The position numbers were made by a program, and so were the translations under genes. The notes under the pieces are model-generated. The model had not been told where the DNA came from, did no database searches, and saw nothing but the letters and a program-made list of their open reading frames with translations. This document shows positions 37,400 through 47,035 of a DNA stretch of 64,000 nucleotides, piece after piece. Origin of the DNA: Nostocales cyanobacterium LEGE 11386 (GTDB taxonomy: Bacteria > Cyanobacteriota > Cyanobacteriia > Cyanobacteriales > Nostocaceae); assembly GCA_015207155.1 (NCBI GenBank), contig JADEXK010000020.1, positions 19,805-83,804 of the forward strand. Reading direction: 5' to 3'. Within the stretch, counting starts at the first letter, position 1; each line of letters opens with the position of its first letter.

Positions 37400-39427
37400 T
37401 TAACTGACTGTAATTACCATACCCGCACTCTCATTGGCCAACCTATCAACGGCGCATACAGCATAGGTTCCCGCTTGTTGCACAGTGGCAAAGGTTGTAC
37501 CAGCAGACAAAACACGCTGAAGCATCCAAGTATCCCCAGTCTGCCGATATAACGTCCAGGAACGAACAGGCTGATGATCACCTGGTTGCCAACTCAGTCT
37601 GCGATTATTGACTTGCAATTCTTTGGGTGGTGGTGGTGCAGCTGCATTCTGCCATGACATAGTGGGTACTATGGCGGGACTGGCATAAAGCGAATTTTGG
37701 AATCTGTCAGAAATGCCCTGACGATTTTGATTGATAGAACTCATGCTGAAGAAGATATTCCCCAGTGACAAGTTTCCGGCTAGGTTGCGAGTAATCTTGA
37801 CTTGTTTGTCAATTTCCTCATCTTTCCATGCCTTGCCATCGAGTTGACTAATATTGTTACCTACATAAATATGTCGCTGCTGGGGATTAATTTCTGTCCA
37901 CCATTTGAGCAATACAGGGTAACTTTGTCCAGGTTGGTCGGTGCGCCAATAGAGTTGGGGAGCTATATAATCAATCCAGCCTTGCTCTAACCATTTTTTA
38001 GCGTCAGCATAAAGCACATTATAGGCATCCAAGCCAGTGATTCCTGGTGGTTGCCCAGGGCGATAAATGCCAAAAGGACTAATACCAAATTTCACATGGG
38101 GCTTGATGGCTTTAATTCCCTGAAATAAACGTAGCACCATTTGATTGACATTTTCTCGCCGCCAGTCAGCTAAGACCAGTCCACCACCAGATGCCCTATA
38201 AGCTGCGTAGGTTTTATCATCGGGGAAAGATTGACCCTGGATAGGATAAGGATAAAAATAATCATCTAGGTGAATGGCATCGACGTCATAACGCCGGACA
38301 ACATCCATAATTACGTTGTAAGCTCTGTCTTGAACAATTTTAATTCCTGGGTCCATCCATAGTTGATTGCCCCATTGGTAAACTACTTCGGGATTTGTCA
38401 CAGCTAGGTGGGGGCGGATATTGGGCGCAGCTTTAATGCTAGTTTTAGCGCGGTAAGGGTTGAACCAAGCATGAAGTTCGATATTACGCTTGTGACATTC
38501 AGCGATCGCAAACTCCAACGGATCATAAAATGGTTCTGGTGCTTTACCTTGAGTTCCTGTCAGCCATGCACTCCAAGGCTCTAACTGGGAAGCATACAAA
38601 GCATCTCCTTCTGGCCGCACCTGTAAAATTAGGGCATTGAAATTCAGTGCTTGTAAGCGGTTGAGAATTTCCAAAAATTCAGCTTGCTGTTGCGCCGCCG
38701 GGAGTCCGGCTTTGGAAGGCCAATCACTATTCCAGACTGTGGTTACCCACGCTCCCCGGAACTCTCGCTGATGATTTACTTTGACACTACCAGGCTGTGT
38801 AGGTGTAGGAGGAGTATTTGGCGGAAGTATGATGTAGTTAGAGGCAATCTTGTCAGCCCGACCCAGATACACTAAAGCTTGATAGACAATTACTGCTACC
38901 TCAGCACGAGTTGCGGCTACAGTCGGGTTGAGTAATTTTACATTTGGGTGACTAGCTACTAAACCTGTACTAGTAGCAATAGCGACTTGGTTTCTAGCAT
39001 AGCCAGCGATTTTATCTGCATCTTGATAAATTTGTGGTAATGCACTTAGTAAGTCAGGTTTTACCTGAGTGGCAATTTCTAAACCATTGACTATGGCCAC
39101 AAAGACATCACCGCGAAAAATCCTGTCATTGGGACGGAAACGCCCATCGGGGTATCCGATCAGAAATCCTGCTTCGTAGACTTTTTTAATGGCATTTATC
39201 GCCCAGTGATTAGCTGGGACATCAACAAAAGGGACATACTGTCGCTTGGGAGTTCCCGTAAAAACTGCCCCAATGATGGCAGCAAACTCAGCACGAGTGA
39301 CTGAGTTATCTGGACGAAAAGTGCCATTCGGATAGCCATTCAAAATGCGCCGTGTTGCTAAGGCTTCAATGAATAGGCGGGCCCAATGATTTTGCACATC
39401 TGGGAAGTTGGTAGTAGTAGACACCAT
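37400..39427 (-). CDS. S-layer-homology protein with GH10-like (GHL10) hydrolase domain
   Basis: 675 residues. Three SLH repeats at about residues 5-190 (FPDVQNHWARLFIEALATRR, FVDVPANHWAINAIKKVYEAG, YQDADKIAGYARNQVAIATS) should bind peptidoglycan-linked polymer. The hydrolase domain at about 215-580 starts REFRGAWVTTVWNSDWPSK and has ALILQVRPEGDALYAS, IELHAWFNPYRAK, VDAIHLDDYFYPYP and WIDYIAPQLYWRTD, typical of glycosyl-hydrolase-like family 10. A short fibronectin-type tail ends it. No N-terminal signal peptide is visible before the first SLH (MVSTTTNFPDVQ), which is odd for a surface protein. Confidence 0.88.
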   Translation of the reverse strand: MVSTTTNFPDVQNHWARLFIEALATRRILNGYPNGTFRPDNSVTRAEFAAIIGAVFTGTPKRQYVPFVDVPANHWAINAIKKVYEAGFLIGYPDGRFRPNDRIFRGDVFVAIVNGLEIATQVKPDLLSALPQIYQDADKIAGYARNQVAIATSTGLVASHPNVKLLNPTVAATRAEVAVIVYQALVYLGRADKIASNYIILPPNTPPTPTQPGSVKVNHQREFRGAWVTTVWNSDWPSKAGLPAAQQQAEFLEILNRLQALNFNALILQVRPEGDALYASQLEPWSAWLTGTQGKAPEPFYDPLEFAIAECHKRNIELHAWFNPYRAKTSIKAAPNIRPHLAVTNPEVVYQWGNQLWMDPGIKIVQDRAYNVIMDVVRRYDVDAIHLDDYFYPYPIQGQSFPDDKTYAAYRASGGGLVLADWRRENVNQMVLRLFQGIKAIKPHVKFGISPFGIYRPGQPPGITGLDAYNVLYADAKKWLEQGWIDYIAPQLYWRTDQPGQSYPVLLKWWTEINPQQRHIYVGNNISQLDGKAWKDEEIDKQVKITRNLAGNLSLGNIFFSMSSINQNRQGISDRFQNSLYASPAIVPTMSWQNAAAPPPPKELQVNNRRLSWQPGDHQPVRSWTLYRQTGDTWMLQRVLSAGTTFATVQQAGTYAVCAVDRLANESAGMVITVS

Positions 39428-39637
39428 GATCTATTGCAAGTAGCTTGGCTTGATTCTAATATTCTTTGTTAATTTAGCAACATGCAAGAGATCGCGTCTG
39501 TGGTCTCGTATAAATTTTCACACTTGCACTACCTCGCTATTAAGACACTCATGTCATAACTTCGGGATGTCTGCAAACAAAGTTGAATATCTTTGCAAAA
39601 TTCACACCCATACAGTCATTCTTTGATGACTTGCAAA

Positions 39638-41089
39638 TTATAATTCACAAGACTGGGAAGCATTCTCTAAATCAAATTGTGCAAAACTGATCAGAGCTAA
39701 ATGAGCAGAATTTCTCATCAATTCTTTTGCTAATAAGAAACCAGTAATTGTCCAAGTTTGATATCTTCTGGCTTCTTTACCAATTAATAGCCCCCGCGTA
39801 CCATCGTAATATTCCGGCCAATGATCTTCACTAACGCGTGTTTGAGCAATTTCAATAGCGCGTTTCCCGATACAAGTTCTACCTGTTTTTTTAGCAGCCG
39901 CAATTAACGACCACAGTAATACAGGCCAACTACCACCATTATGATAAGACCAAGGGATATTTCTGGGGTCACATCCTGTAAAAATTCTGTACTCCTCCTT
40001 TTCTACTGCTGGGAAACAGATTTTCATCGGCATTTCTCCCACTAAATCATCCCACTGTTCCTCAATGAGATTCATAATCGCTTGGGACTGCTGTTCACTC
40101 GCTAGCGAAGAGATAATAGCCATCATATTCCCCAGCGCAAAGAAACGAGTATCTAGTTGCGATGGGCCAACGTTACCTGCGAGATAACCACCATTTTTTG
40201 GCAACCAAATCGCTAAATTAGCATAAGGAATTGAGTCAGGATAAATATTAAATTGATTGACTGCTGACTGTCCATATTCTTCACCTTTAAAGCGATAAAT
40301 TTCATTCAATCGCTTCATATCAATCCAGTAGTGATGGCGAATATGATCTCTTAATAAAGGTAAGCGGTTATCAATCCCAATAACAATTTCTTCATCACCT
40401 GCACAAATTAGTAACTTCCGCGCTGCCCGCAATGCAGCATAAAATAAAGCTTGAATTTCCAACGGATAACCATAAATACCCATACGCCGATAAATCATAC
40501 AAGCGCCATCTGGAACTAACAGCGTTGGATACATATCAAATCGCGTCGCCAAGCAAAGTTCCATAATTAACATGATTCCTTGCTGGAATTCAGGCTGCAA
40601 CGCGAAACTGATATCTTTGGTAGCTTTGACATAAGCGTATAGTATAATAACCCACCACAGACAAGAATCAACAGGTGTGACTCGAGCGATCGCGTGTTCA
40701 CCAAAATCTGCTTCTAAATATTCTTGCCCATTATCTGAGACAACTTTGAAGCTGGCTGGTATCAAACCTTGACCGGGTGTATAAGCATCTAATTGGCTTT
40801 TTTTAGGCTGTAACTTTAAAGTTTCTTCTAGAAAATTACGAACAATATCATATTTACCTTTAATTAAAAAAAGTAAGGCTGACGATGCAAAATCTCTGAT
40901 AAAACAATGGTCATGATGCAAATCTCCTTGCGAATCATCACAGGTAGATACCGTACCTACAGGACGACCTTGATAATAAATAATCGACTTTTCTAAAATT
41001 TCCCATGCCTGTTTCTCTATATCATCAACTATTAATAATTTCTCTCTTTCCATTGCGAGAAACACTCCATTTTGATGGGATTTTTGCAA
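39638..41089 (-). CDS. GH100 neutral/alkaline invertase (copy 1)
   Basis: 483 residues. Cytosolic invertase family GH100 splits sucrose to glucose and fructose. It matches the neighbouring copy over its whole length: [73 protein letters not shown] and [21 protein letters not shown]. Compared with copy 2, [12 protein letters not shown] has become MIYRRMGIYGYP, so a catalytic-region Asp and a His differ here; copy 1 may be altered in activity. Tandem with 41414-42913, same strand. Confidence 0.9.
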   Translation of the reverse strand: MQKSHQNGVFLAMEREKLLIVDDIEKQAWEILEKSIIYYQGRPVGTVSTCDDSQGDLHHDHCFIRDFASSALLFLIKGKYDIVRNFLEETLKLQPKKSQLDAYTPGQGLIPASFKVVSDNGQEYLEADFGEHAIARVTPVDSCLWWVIILYAYVKATKDISFALQPEFQQGIMLIMELCLATRFDMYPTLLVPDGACMIYRRMGIYGYPLEIQALFYAALRAARKLLICAGDEEIVIGIDNRLPLLRDHIRHHYWIDMKRLNEIYRFKGEEYGQSAVNQFNIYPDSIPYANLAIWLPKNGGYLAGNVGPSQLDTRFFALGNMMAIISSLASEQQSQAIMNLIEEQWDDLVGEMPMKICFPAVEKEEYRIFTGCDPRNIPWSYHNGGSWPVLLWSLIAAAKKTGRTCIGKRAIEIAQTRVSEDHWPEYYDGTRGLLIGKEARRYQTWTITGFLLAKELMRNSAHLALISFAQFDLENASQSCEL

Positions 41090-41284
41090 GAAAAAACCAG
41101 AGTTAAACTCTGCTACTTCAATGCTTTTTTGGTGATGGATATATACCCATTTAACTTTTTGCCACGTTCGATTTGGGGCGATATTCCACCGTCCATATTC
41201 TCAGGATAACCCAAGTTTCTCATTTACCTCATTGTCTCATATGCTCTATTTAGAAAGTGATCACAAAGAGCAATTTAGAAAATC

Positions 41285-41318
41285 AAAAAAGCCCCTAATA
41301 ACTACAAAGGGGCTGTAA
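41285..41318 (-). terminator. Rho-independent terminator after invertase copy 2
   Basis: On the minus strand, AGCCCCT pairs with AGGGGCT around a loop of about 10 bases, followed by TTTTTTGATTTT. It lies about 100 bases downstream of the stop at 41414 and separates the two invertases into different transcripts. Confidence 0.8.
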
Positions 41319-41413
41319 ATTTAATGTTTGTTTTGGACAATTTACACATTACAACTCAAGGAGCACTAGCTTAATTGCTGCCATAATGGTGATTATGAAT
41401 ACAGCTATCTCTG

Positions 41414-42913
41414 CTAAAGCGACATATACGGATCTACGCTCCCAATTTCAAACTCACACGCTCTAGAAACAACTTCTGGAGGTAATTCATCAAAACTAAC
41501 TAATGGTAAATAATTGGGATTATCCATTAGTTCTTTAGCTAACAAGAAACCAGCAATTGTCCAGGTTTGATATTTCCTGGCTTGTTTGCCAATTAAACGC
41601 CCTTTCTTGCCATCATAATACTCTGGCCATTCATCTTCACTCAGGCGTGCTTGAGCAATTTCAATGGCCCTTCTAGCCAAGGCTGTTTTGTTAGTTTTTA
41701 CAGATGCTGCTGCAAACATCCACATTAAAACAGGCCAACTGCCTGCATTATGATATGACCAAGGGATATTTTTCGGGTCACATCCTGTAACAATTCTGTA
41801 ATCCTCATTTTCTAAGGCTGGGAAACAGATTTTCATCGGCATATCTCCCACCAAATCGTCCCATCGTTCCTCAATCAGAGTCATGATTGCTTGTGACTGT
41901 TCTTCGGTGGCTAAATCGGAAATGATTGCCATCAAGTTACCCAGTGCAAAGAAACGTGTATCTAACTGCGATGGCCCGACATTCCCAGCTAAATAACCAC
42001 CTTTTCTTGGTAGCCATTTATCTAATTCATAGTAGGGAAGAGAATCTACATAGATATTAAATAAATTGACTGCGGCTTTGCCATACTCTTCACTTTTGAA
42101 GCGATAAATTGCATTTAGACGATTAATATCTATCCAATAATGCTGGCGAATATGAGCGCACAAAAGCGGTAAGCGGTTATCAATGGCGGCCACAATATCT
42201 TGATTACCTTGGCAAATCAGCATCTCCCGCGCCGCCCGCAAAGCCGCATAAAATAACACTTGCAGTTCCAAAGGATGCCCATAAATACCCATCCGACGGT
42301 CAATCATACAAGCACCATCAGGAACCAGCAGCGTGGGATACATATCAAAGCGATTCGCCAAGCAGATTTCCATAATTAGCCTGATACCATTTTGGAAATC
42401 AGGTTGATAGGCTATGGAATAATCTTTGGTAGCGACTATATATGCACGCAATAAAATAATCCACCATAGACAAGAATCTACTGGTGTGACGCGGGCGATC
42501 GCGTGTTCTCCAAAATCCGCTTCTAAATATTCTTGCCCATTTTCTAATACAACTTTAAAGCTAGCTGGAATTAACCCTCGACCAGGCTTATAAGCATCTA
42601 ATTCCCTTTCTTTAGGCTGCAACTTTAATGTTTCTTCTAGGAAATTACGAACAATATCTGTTCTACCTTTAATCAGAAAAATTAATGCTGAAGAAACAAA
42701 ATCTCGGATAAAACACTGATCGTAGTTGAGTGCTTCTACAGATGCGTCATAGGCGGCTACAGTCCCAATGGGGCGACCTTGATAGTAGAGAATTGACTTC
42801 TCTAGCGCTCGCCATGCTTGTTCTTCTATATTCTCATCTGTTACTAATTCATTTATTGGCATCGCCAGAGTAGCTCCATTGAGGGGGTGAATTTGTAGTG
42901 GATGCGCCTTCAT
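41414..42913 (-). CDS. GH100 neutral/alkaline invertase (copy 2)
   Basis: 499 residues, sucrose hydrolysis as for the previous copy. The canonical motif [18 protein letters not shown] is intact, with [36 protein letters not shown] and [20 protein letters not shown]-termini of the two copies align ([18 protein letters not shown] against MQKSHQNGVFLAM), supporting both starts. In heterocyst formers such invertases support sucrose use by nitrogen-fixing cells; that role here is inference. An independent terminator follows, so the pair is a tandem duplication, not an operon. Confidence 0.93.
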   Translation of the reverse strand: MKAHPLQIHPLNGATLAMPINELVTDENIEEQAWRALEKSILYYQGRPIGTVAAYDASVEALNYDQCFIRDFVSSALIFLIKGRTDIVRNFLEETLKLQPKERELDAYKPGRGLIPASFKVVLENGQEYLEADFGEHAIARVTPVDSCLWWIILLRAYIVATKDYSIAYQPDFQNGIRLIMEICLANRFDMYPTLLVPDGACMIDRRMGIYGHPLELQVLFYAALRAAREMLICQGNQDIVAAIDNRLPLLCAHIRQHYWIDINRLNAIYRFKSEEYGKAAVNLFNIYVDSLPYYELDKWLPRKGGYLAGNVGPSQLDTRFFALGNLMAIISDLATEEQSQAIMTLIEERWDDLVGDMPMKICFPALENEDYRIVTGCDPKNIPWSYHNAGSWPVLMWMFAAASVKTNKTALARRAIEIAQARLSEDEWPEYYDGKKGRLIGKQARKYQTWTIAGFLLAKELMDNPNYLPLVSFDELPPEVVSRACEFEIGSVDPYMSL

Positions 42914-43620
42914 TGATTATTACTGCTATTTTTAGCATAACAAAAGCTATGTTTTTAATAGCAGATTTATTTTAATAAATAATCTATAAACAATCGATTA
43001 AGTCGATGATTTCTCTGCAAATTTATTTGCTTTCAATTATTATCATTTGGGTGAATTACAGTTAGCTGCTTTTTCACCTCAAGCCACTTCGTGATGTCTC
43101 AGAACAATTACGCAAAATATATTTCTAGATTATTTGTTCCTGAGTCTGTACATCAAGAACTTTACCTACCCAAACAGGAATATATCTCTAGTATTATTCA
43201 AAGTTTGGTGTTGAAAATATTTCCAGTATATCTACTTAAGCTGAGGTTAGCCCGATAGATTGCAAGTTAAATTATTCCCCTATAAGTTAATAATTTATAA
43301 TGTTTTTTCAGAATATGCAATACAAATGCTGAAAAATTTTAGATGTCAATCAGCCTAGGGTGGTATATATATTACCCCACTTTCCAATTAAATGTAAAAT
43401 TTAAGGAATAAGTCCGGAAAATACATATTACACATAACCTAAGATAGATGCCGATTTTCCGCCTGACTTGAGAAGTTCACAAGCAGTTATCAATAGAAAC
43501 ATAAAGTAATTATTGCAACAATCATCAAGCTTTAATCATGAGAGTTGAGTAATCATGACTATATGCAAGTAATATTGAGTAATTTTGCTCAAATTAAAAA
43601 CTAATTGCTCATAACAGCTA
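42914..43620. other. 707-bp intergenic region with one possible small ORF
   Basis: AT-rich gap upstream of invertase copy 2. A plus-strand frame at 43094-43258 (ATG, 54 residues, begins MSQNNYAKYISRLFVPESVH) has plausible composition but no ribosome binding site and no recognisable family; I do not call it a gene. Nothing else was identified. Confidence 0.4.
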
Positions 43621-45384
43621 TTAAGCTAGATATTTAGCAAATTGCCATTTTTTAGACTGAAATTCTTGATAAGCGCGATTAATTGCTTGCATTGCAGCTT
43701 TGTCACTGGCAGAACCGTTAACATCAGGATGATACAATCTTGCTAATTTACGGTAAGCAGACTTTACCTGTTCGTGATGAGCGTCTTGATCTATACCCAA
43801 TACTTCCCACCATTCTCCAGATAAGATGGTAGTCAAGTCACCACAGTTTTGGATGTGCTGCCAAATCTTAATTACACCATCTTTCGCACCACTCAAAAGG
43901 ATTTTGCCACTAGAACTAAAAGCCACGGGACTAGACCCGTCAAGAGTGTGGAGTATTTCGCCAGTTTGTAAATTCCAAAGAATTATATTATGTTGGCTGC
44001 CGCTAGCAAGGATTTTTCCGTCGGGGTGAATGGCAAGAGAGAGAACAGCCGTTGTGTGTCCAGCCAAAGTACAGTGTAATTCGCCAGTGTAAAGATTCCA
44101 CAGCTTAATTGTGCTGTCTGTGCTGCCACTAATCAGAGTTTGACCGTCAGGACTAATAATAACTGTATTCACTGCTGCCAAATGTTGAGTAAGAATACAG
44201 CGCTGTTGACCAGTTTTTACATCCCAAATTTTCATAGTCTGGTCTTTACTGCCACTAACAAGAATTTGACAGTCGGGACTAATAGCCACAGACAAAACTG
44301 TATTAGTATGTCCATTTAAGGTACGTTTGAGAGTGCCTGTATAACCTCCCCAAATTCTAATAGTTTCATCCGTACTAGCACTGGCGATTATTTTGCTATC
44401 GGAACTATAAGCGAGTGAGTTAACAAAGCCATTATGACTATAAGGAGAATCTAAATAAGAGAATGTCCGATGATATTGTTTTGTATCTAATTGCCAACGA
44501 CTGATTTTCCGGTCTACACTACCGCTAATAATTTGCTGACCGTTAGGACTAATGGCAACAGATAAAACAGCATCAGCATGACCAGAAAAAGTATAAAGCC
44601 ATTTGCCAGTATTTAAATTCCACAAACAAACTGTTCTATCATTACTTCCACTAATGCAAGTTTGACCATCAGGATTAATAGCTAAAGCATTCACTGCGGC
44701 TACATGGCCTTTGAGAATTCGTACACACTTCCACCTTTTCTGCAATTGGTTTGGTTGAGATACTATTTTGGGTTCAGTTTTAGAAGGATGAGATTTAGGA
44801 GGAAGAACTTGCTTTTTTACCTTTGCCTTGAGTGCTTGTAATTCATCCTCAACTTCCAAAGCGGCAAATTTTTGATTAATATCCTCACCAGATAAAAATA
44901 AACCTAACTCTATGGCTACGGTAGAATAATAGTCCATCTGTAAGACTTTTTCTTCCATCCGTTCAAAAAGCTGCAAGGGCATTTCCTTAACTTCAGATTC
45001 ATCTAACAGCTTGGCAATACCATAAGCGGCGAGTCCCACCACAGCACCAATTCCCGCCATCGGAACTGTACCAATACCAAATGCTAACCCGATTTTTGGT
45101 GCGACTAATCCCATTCCACCGACGAGGCTAGCAACTCCAGCACCACCAATTGCACCAATTCCCATTACACCGCAAGCAAGTGCATCCCCCTCGGTTATTG
45201 CTTGAAAAGCACCATAAACAGCTGCACCAGCAACAGCGCCAATACCAACTACGGGAGCCGCACCAATTCCTATACCACCAAAACTGCCGACAATTCCTAT
45301 GCCGCCAACTGTTGAGGAGATACCTACACCTGCTACACTTCCTCCAGCAAGAAATGCTGCACCTGTTTGGGAGGTTGATTTCAT
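43621..45384 (-). CDS. Glycine-zipper / WD40 / DnaJ multidomain protein
   Basis: 587 residues with three parts. Residues 1 to about 130 are two hydrophobic glycine-rich repeats (GGSVAGVGISSTVGGIGIVG and GGAGVASLVGGMGLVAPKIG) that probably insert in a membrane. Residues about 215-520 hold seven WD40 repeats, enough for a full propeller (for example LKGHVAAVNALAINPDGQT). Residues about 527-580 are a J domain, WWEVLGIDQDAHHEQVKSAY, with an intact HPD motif (LYHPDVNG), so it should stimulate an Hsp70. It starts 7 bases after the lipoprotein gene ends, and a paralogous glycine domain is in the first gene of the cluster. Probably a membrane-tethered scaffold that recruits DnaK; its client is unknown. 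Confidence 0.9.
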   Translation of the reverse strand: MKSTSQTGAAFLAGGSVAGVGISSTVGGIGIVGSFGGIGIGAAPVVGIGAVAGAAVYGAFQAITEGDALACGVMGIGAIGGAGVASLVGGMGLVAPKIGLAFGIGTVPMAGIGAVVGLAAYGIAKLLDESEVKEMPLQLFERMEEKVLQMDYYSTVAIELGLFLSGEDINQKFAALEVEDELQALKAKVKKQVLPPKSHPSKTEPKIVSQPNQLQKRWKCVRILKGHVAAVNALAINPDGQTCISGSNDRTVCLWNLNTGKWLYTFSGHADAVLSVAISPNGQQIISGSVDRKISRWQLDTKQYHRTFSYLDSPYSHNGFVNSLAYSSDSKIIASASTDETIRIWGGYTGTLKRTLNGHTNTVLSVAISPDCQILVSGSKDQTMKIWDVKTGQQRCILTQHLAAVNTVIISPDGQTLISGSTDSTIKLWNLYTGELHCTLAGHTTAVLSLAIHPDGKILASGSQHNIILWNLQTGEILHTLDGSSPVAFSSSGKILLSGAKDGVIKIWQHIQNCGDLTTILSGEWWEVLGIDQDAHHEQVKSAYRKLARLYHPDVNGSASDKAAMQAINRAYQEFQSKKWQFAKYLA

Positions 45385-45390
45385 TTTGAT

Positions 45391-45996
45391 TTAAGGAGTT
45401 GTTGAACTGGAAGTAATTTGAGTAACCTGGTTTTGAGAATTTAATGTTAACTGAGTTTCTTCTAAATAATAAGTATCGTCTCCTTGTTCAAAGAGTTGAC
45501 TAGACAAAATTATTTGATCTTTGGTTTCTTCGGTTTTTTCAAAAGGGAATTTACTGTTGACAGCAGCTTGGGCAATACTCTTGGCTTTCTCTTGATCAAT
45601 ACTGGATATGAAATGAATATCAGTAGTAAATGATTCTGTGCCAGAAACTTTGATGTAAACTATGCCATTAGCAAATTGATATGGTTTCAAGATAGTACAA
45701 TAAGTATTTTGATTAGTTTGTTCACAAATGTTATTCCATTTGGGCAAATTAGCGATGAGTTGTGGTTGAATTGGTGATTGACTAAAGCTAGTATCTGTGT
45801 CAAGTTTTTGACAGCCTTCTTCGCAGTCAGGCGGATCTGAGATGGGTTGTGGTTGTTCAACAGGGATATCTGAAATTGGTTTTGGTTGCTCAGTAGGAGT
45901 ATTGGAAGTTGGTGGTGATTCGGTTTGTGCGTTTTGGTCACAGGCAGTCAAAATTGAGGCGAAAGCAATGATAATAATAATTCCTATTTTTTTCAT
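45391..45996 (-). CDS. Lipoprotein of unknown function
   Basis: 201 residues. Lipoprotein signal MKKIGIIIIIAFASILTAC with lipobox LTAC at Cys19. Then a Pro/Thr/Ser-rich spacer of about 60 residues with two near-identical segments (EQPKPISDIPV, EQPQPISDPPD) and two further cysteines (CEEGC). The C-terminal 120 residues alternate polar and hydrophobic residues (VYIKVSGTESFTTDIHFISS) with no recognised family. It is the middle gene of an apparent three-gene operon. Confidence 0.8.
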   Translation of the reverse strand: MKKIGIIIIIAFASILTACDQNAQTESPPTSNTPTEQPKPISDIPVEQPQPISDPPDCEEGCQKLDTDTSFSQSPIQPQLIANLPKWNNICEQTNQNTYCTILKPYQFANGIVYIKVSGTESFTTDIHFISSIDQEKAKSIAQAAVNSKFPFEKTEETKDQIILSSQLFEQGDDTYYLEETQLTLNSQNQVTQITSSSTTP

Positions 45997-46067
45997 GATG
46001 TAAAAGAATTTGATTAACTAACCACAGAGGCGCAGAGAACGCCGAGAAAGAGGTAAAGTATGGTTTT

Positions 46068-46868
46068 TTAGCTTGATTTTGCTTTTATTTGAATAATGGT
46101 TTGTTCTATAAATTGCAAGTCAAGGAATTGATTATTAATATATGCCGTTATTTCTTCTAGTTGTTTGTGAATACTATCGGCAGTTTGTTGGTGAGTATAC
46201 TTACGCATCAATGCTTCACGTGCCAAGTCTTCACTACCTTTTTTCATAGCTAATAAAGCTATTTGATTGCAAGATGCAATTTTATTTTGGGCTTGTTTGT
46301 AATTTTCTCGTACTCTGTTTTGATTAGTTTTAGTAGAATGGATATTCTGACTGATAATTTGTTTGACTTGGTTGAGGGATTCAATCACTTGCTTTGAATC
46401 ATTAGTATTCTTATCTCCATTAAGGAGCTGGCATACACCATAAGCACCAAGTCCCACTACTGCACCAGCCGCCGTCACAGGAGCCATGCCGATGCTAAAT
46501 CCCGTTCCGGCTGCTAGTAATCCCATATTGCCAATGGTGCTAGAAACTCCTACACCACCTGCTGCTCCCAATGCAGCTGCACCTAATGCTAGAGAGTCTC
46601 GGTTTTCTATTCCCTTTTTAGCTCCATAAGCGGCTGTACCGGTAACTGCTCCTACAGCTAATAAATGAGGCGCACCAATACCAATCGCTGTTCCTGCGGC
46701 TGCTAATCCCATCCCACCCACTGTGTCAGATACAACAGCACCAGCCACTACTCCGCCACCAATAAATGCTGCTTTTTCTGCTTGATGGAAATCTACCTGT
46801 TTAAAGTTACCTAGTGTGCTATTGACATTTGCACGGACAATACCATTGATGCGCTTACCTAGTCCCAT
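46068..46868 (-). CDS. Glycine-zipper membrane protein with C-terminal coiled coil
   Basis: 266 residues. Residues about 30-145 are two glycine/alanine-rich hydrophobic repeats: GGGVVAGAVVSDTVGGMGLA and GGVGVSSTIGNMGLLAAGTG. They are the same domain as the N-terminus of the WD40/DnaJ protein two genes downstream. Residues about 155-266 are a helical coiled coil (SLNQVKQIISQNIHSTKTNQ, LARRALMRKYTH-like region, TADSIHKQLEEIT). No signal peptide. It is the first gene of the cluster; the gap to the lipoprotein contains an AACCACAGAGGCGCAGAG dispersed repeat. Membrane-remodelling or pore-like function is only a guess. Confidence 0.75.
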   Translation of the reverse strand: MGLGKRINGIVRANVNSTLGNFKQVDFHQAEKAAFIGGGVVAGAVVSDTVGGMGLAAAGTAIGIGAPHLLAVGAVTGTAAYGAKKGIENRDSLALGAAALGAAGGVGVSSTIGNMGLLAAGTGFSIGMAPVTAAGAVVGLGAYGVCQLLNGDKNTNDSKQVIESLNQVKQIISQNIHSTKTNQNRVRENYKQAQNKIASCNQIALLAMKKGSEDLAREALMRKYTHQQTADSIHKQLEEITAYINNQFLDLQFIEQTIIQIKAKSS

Positions 46869-47035
46869 AGTTTTGCGTTTCTTTCTCAGGGTTAATACGT
46901 TTAGAAAACGTAGTAGATAATACTTTAATTCAGTCTAATTCATGTATAGCTGAAATCTGGATTTTTGCACTGAAATTTTGTGTAAGATACAGCATTCCGC
47001 TATCTTAAGTTTTGAGATAACAAATTGCGCTTAAC

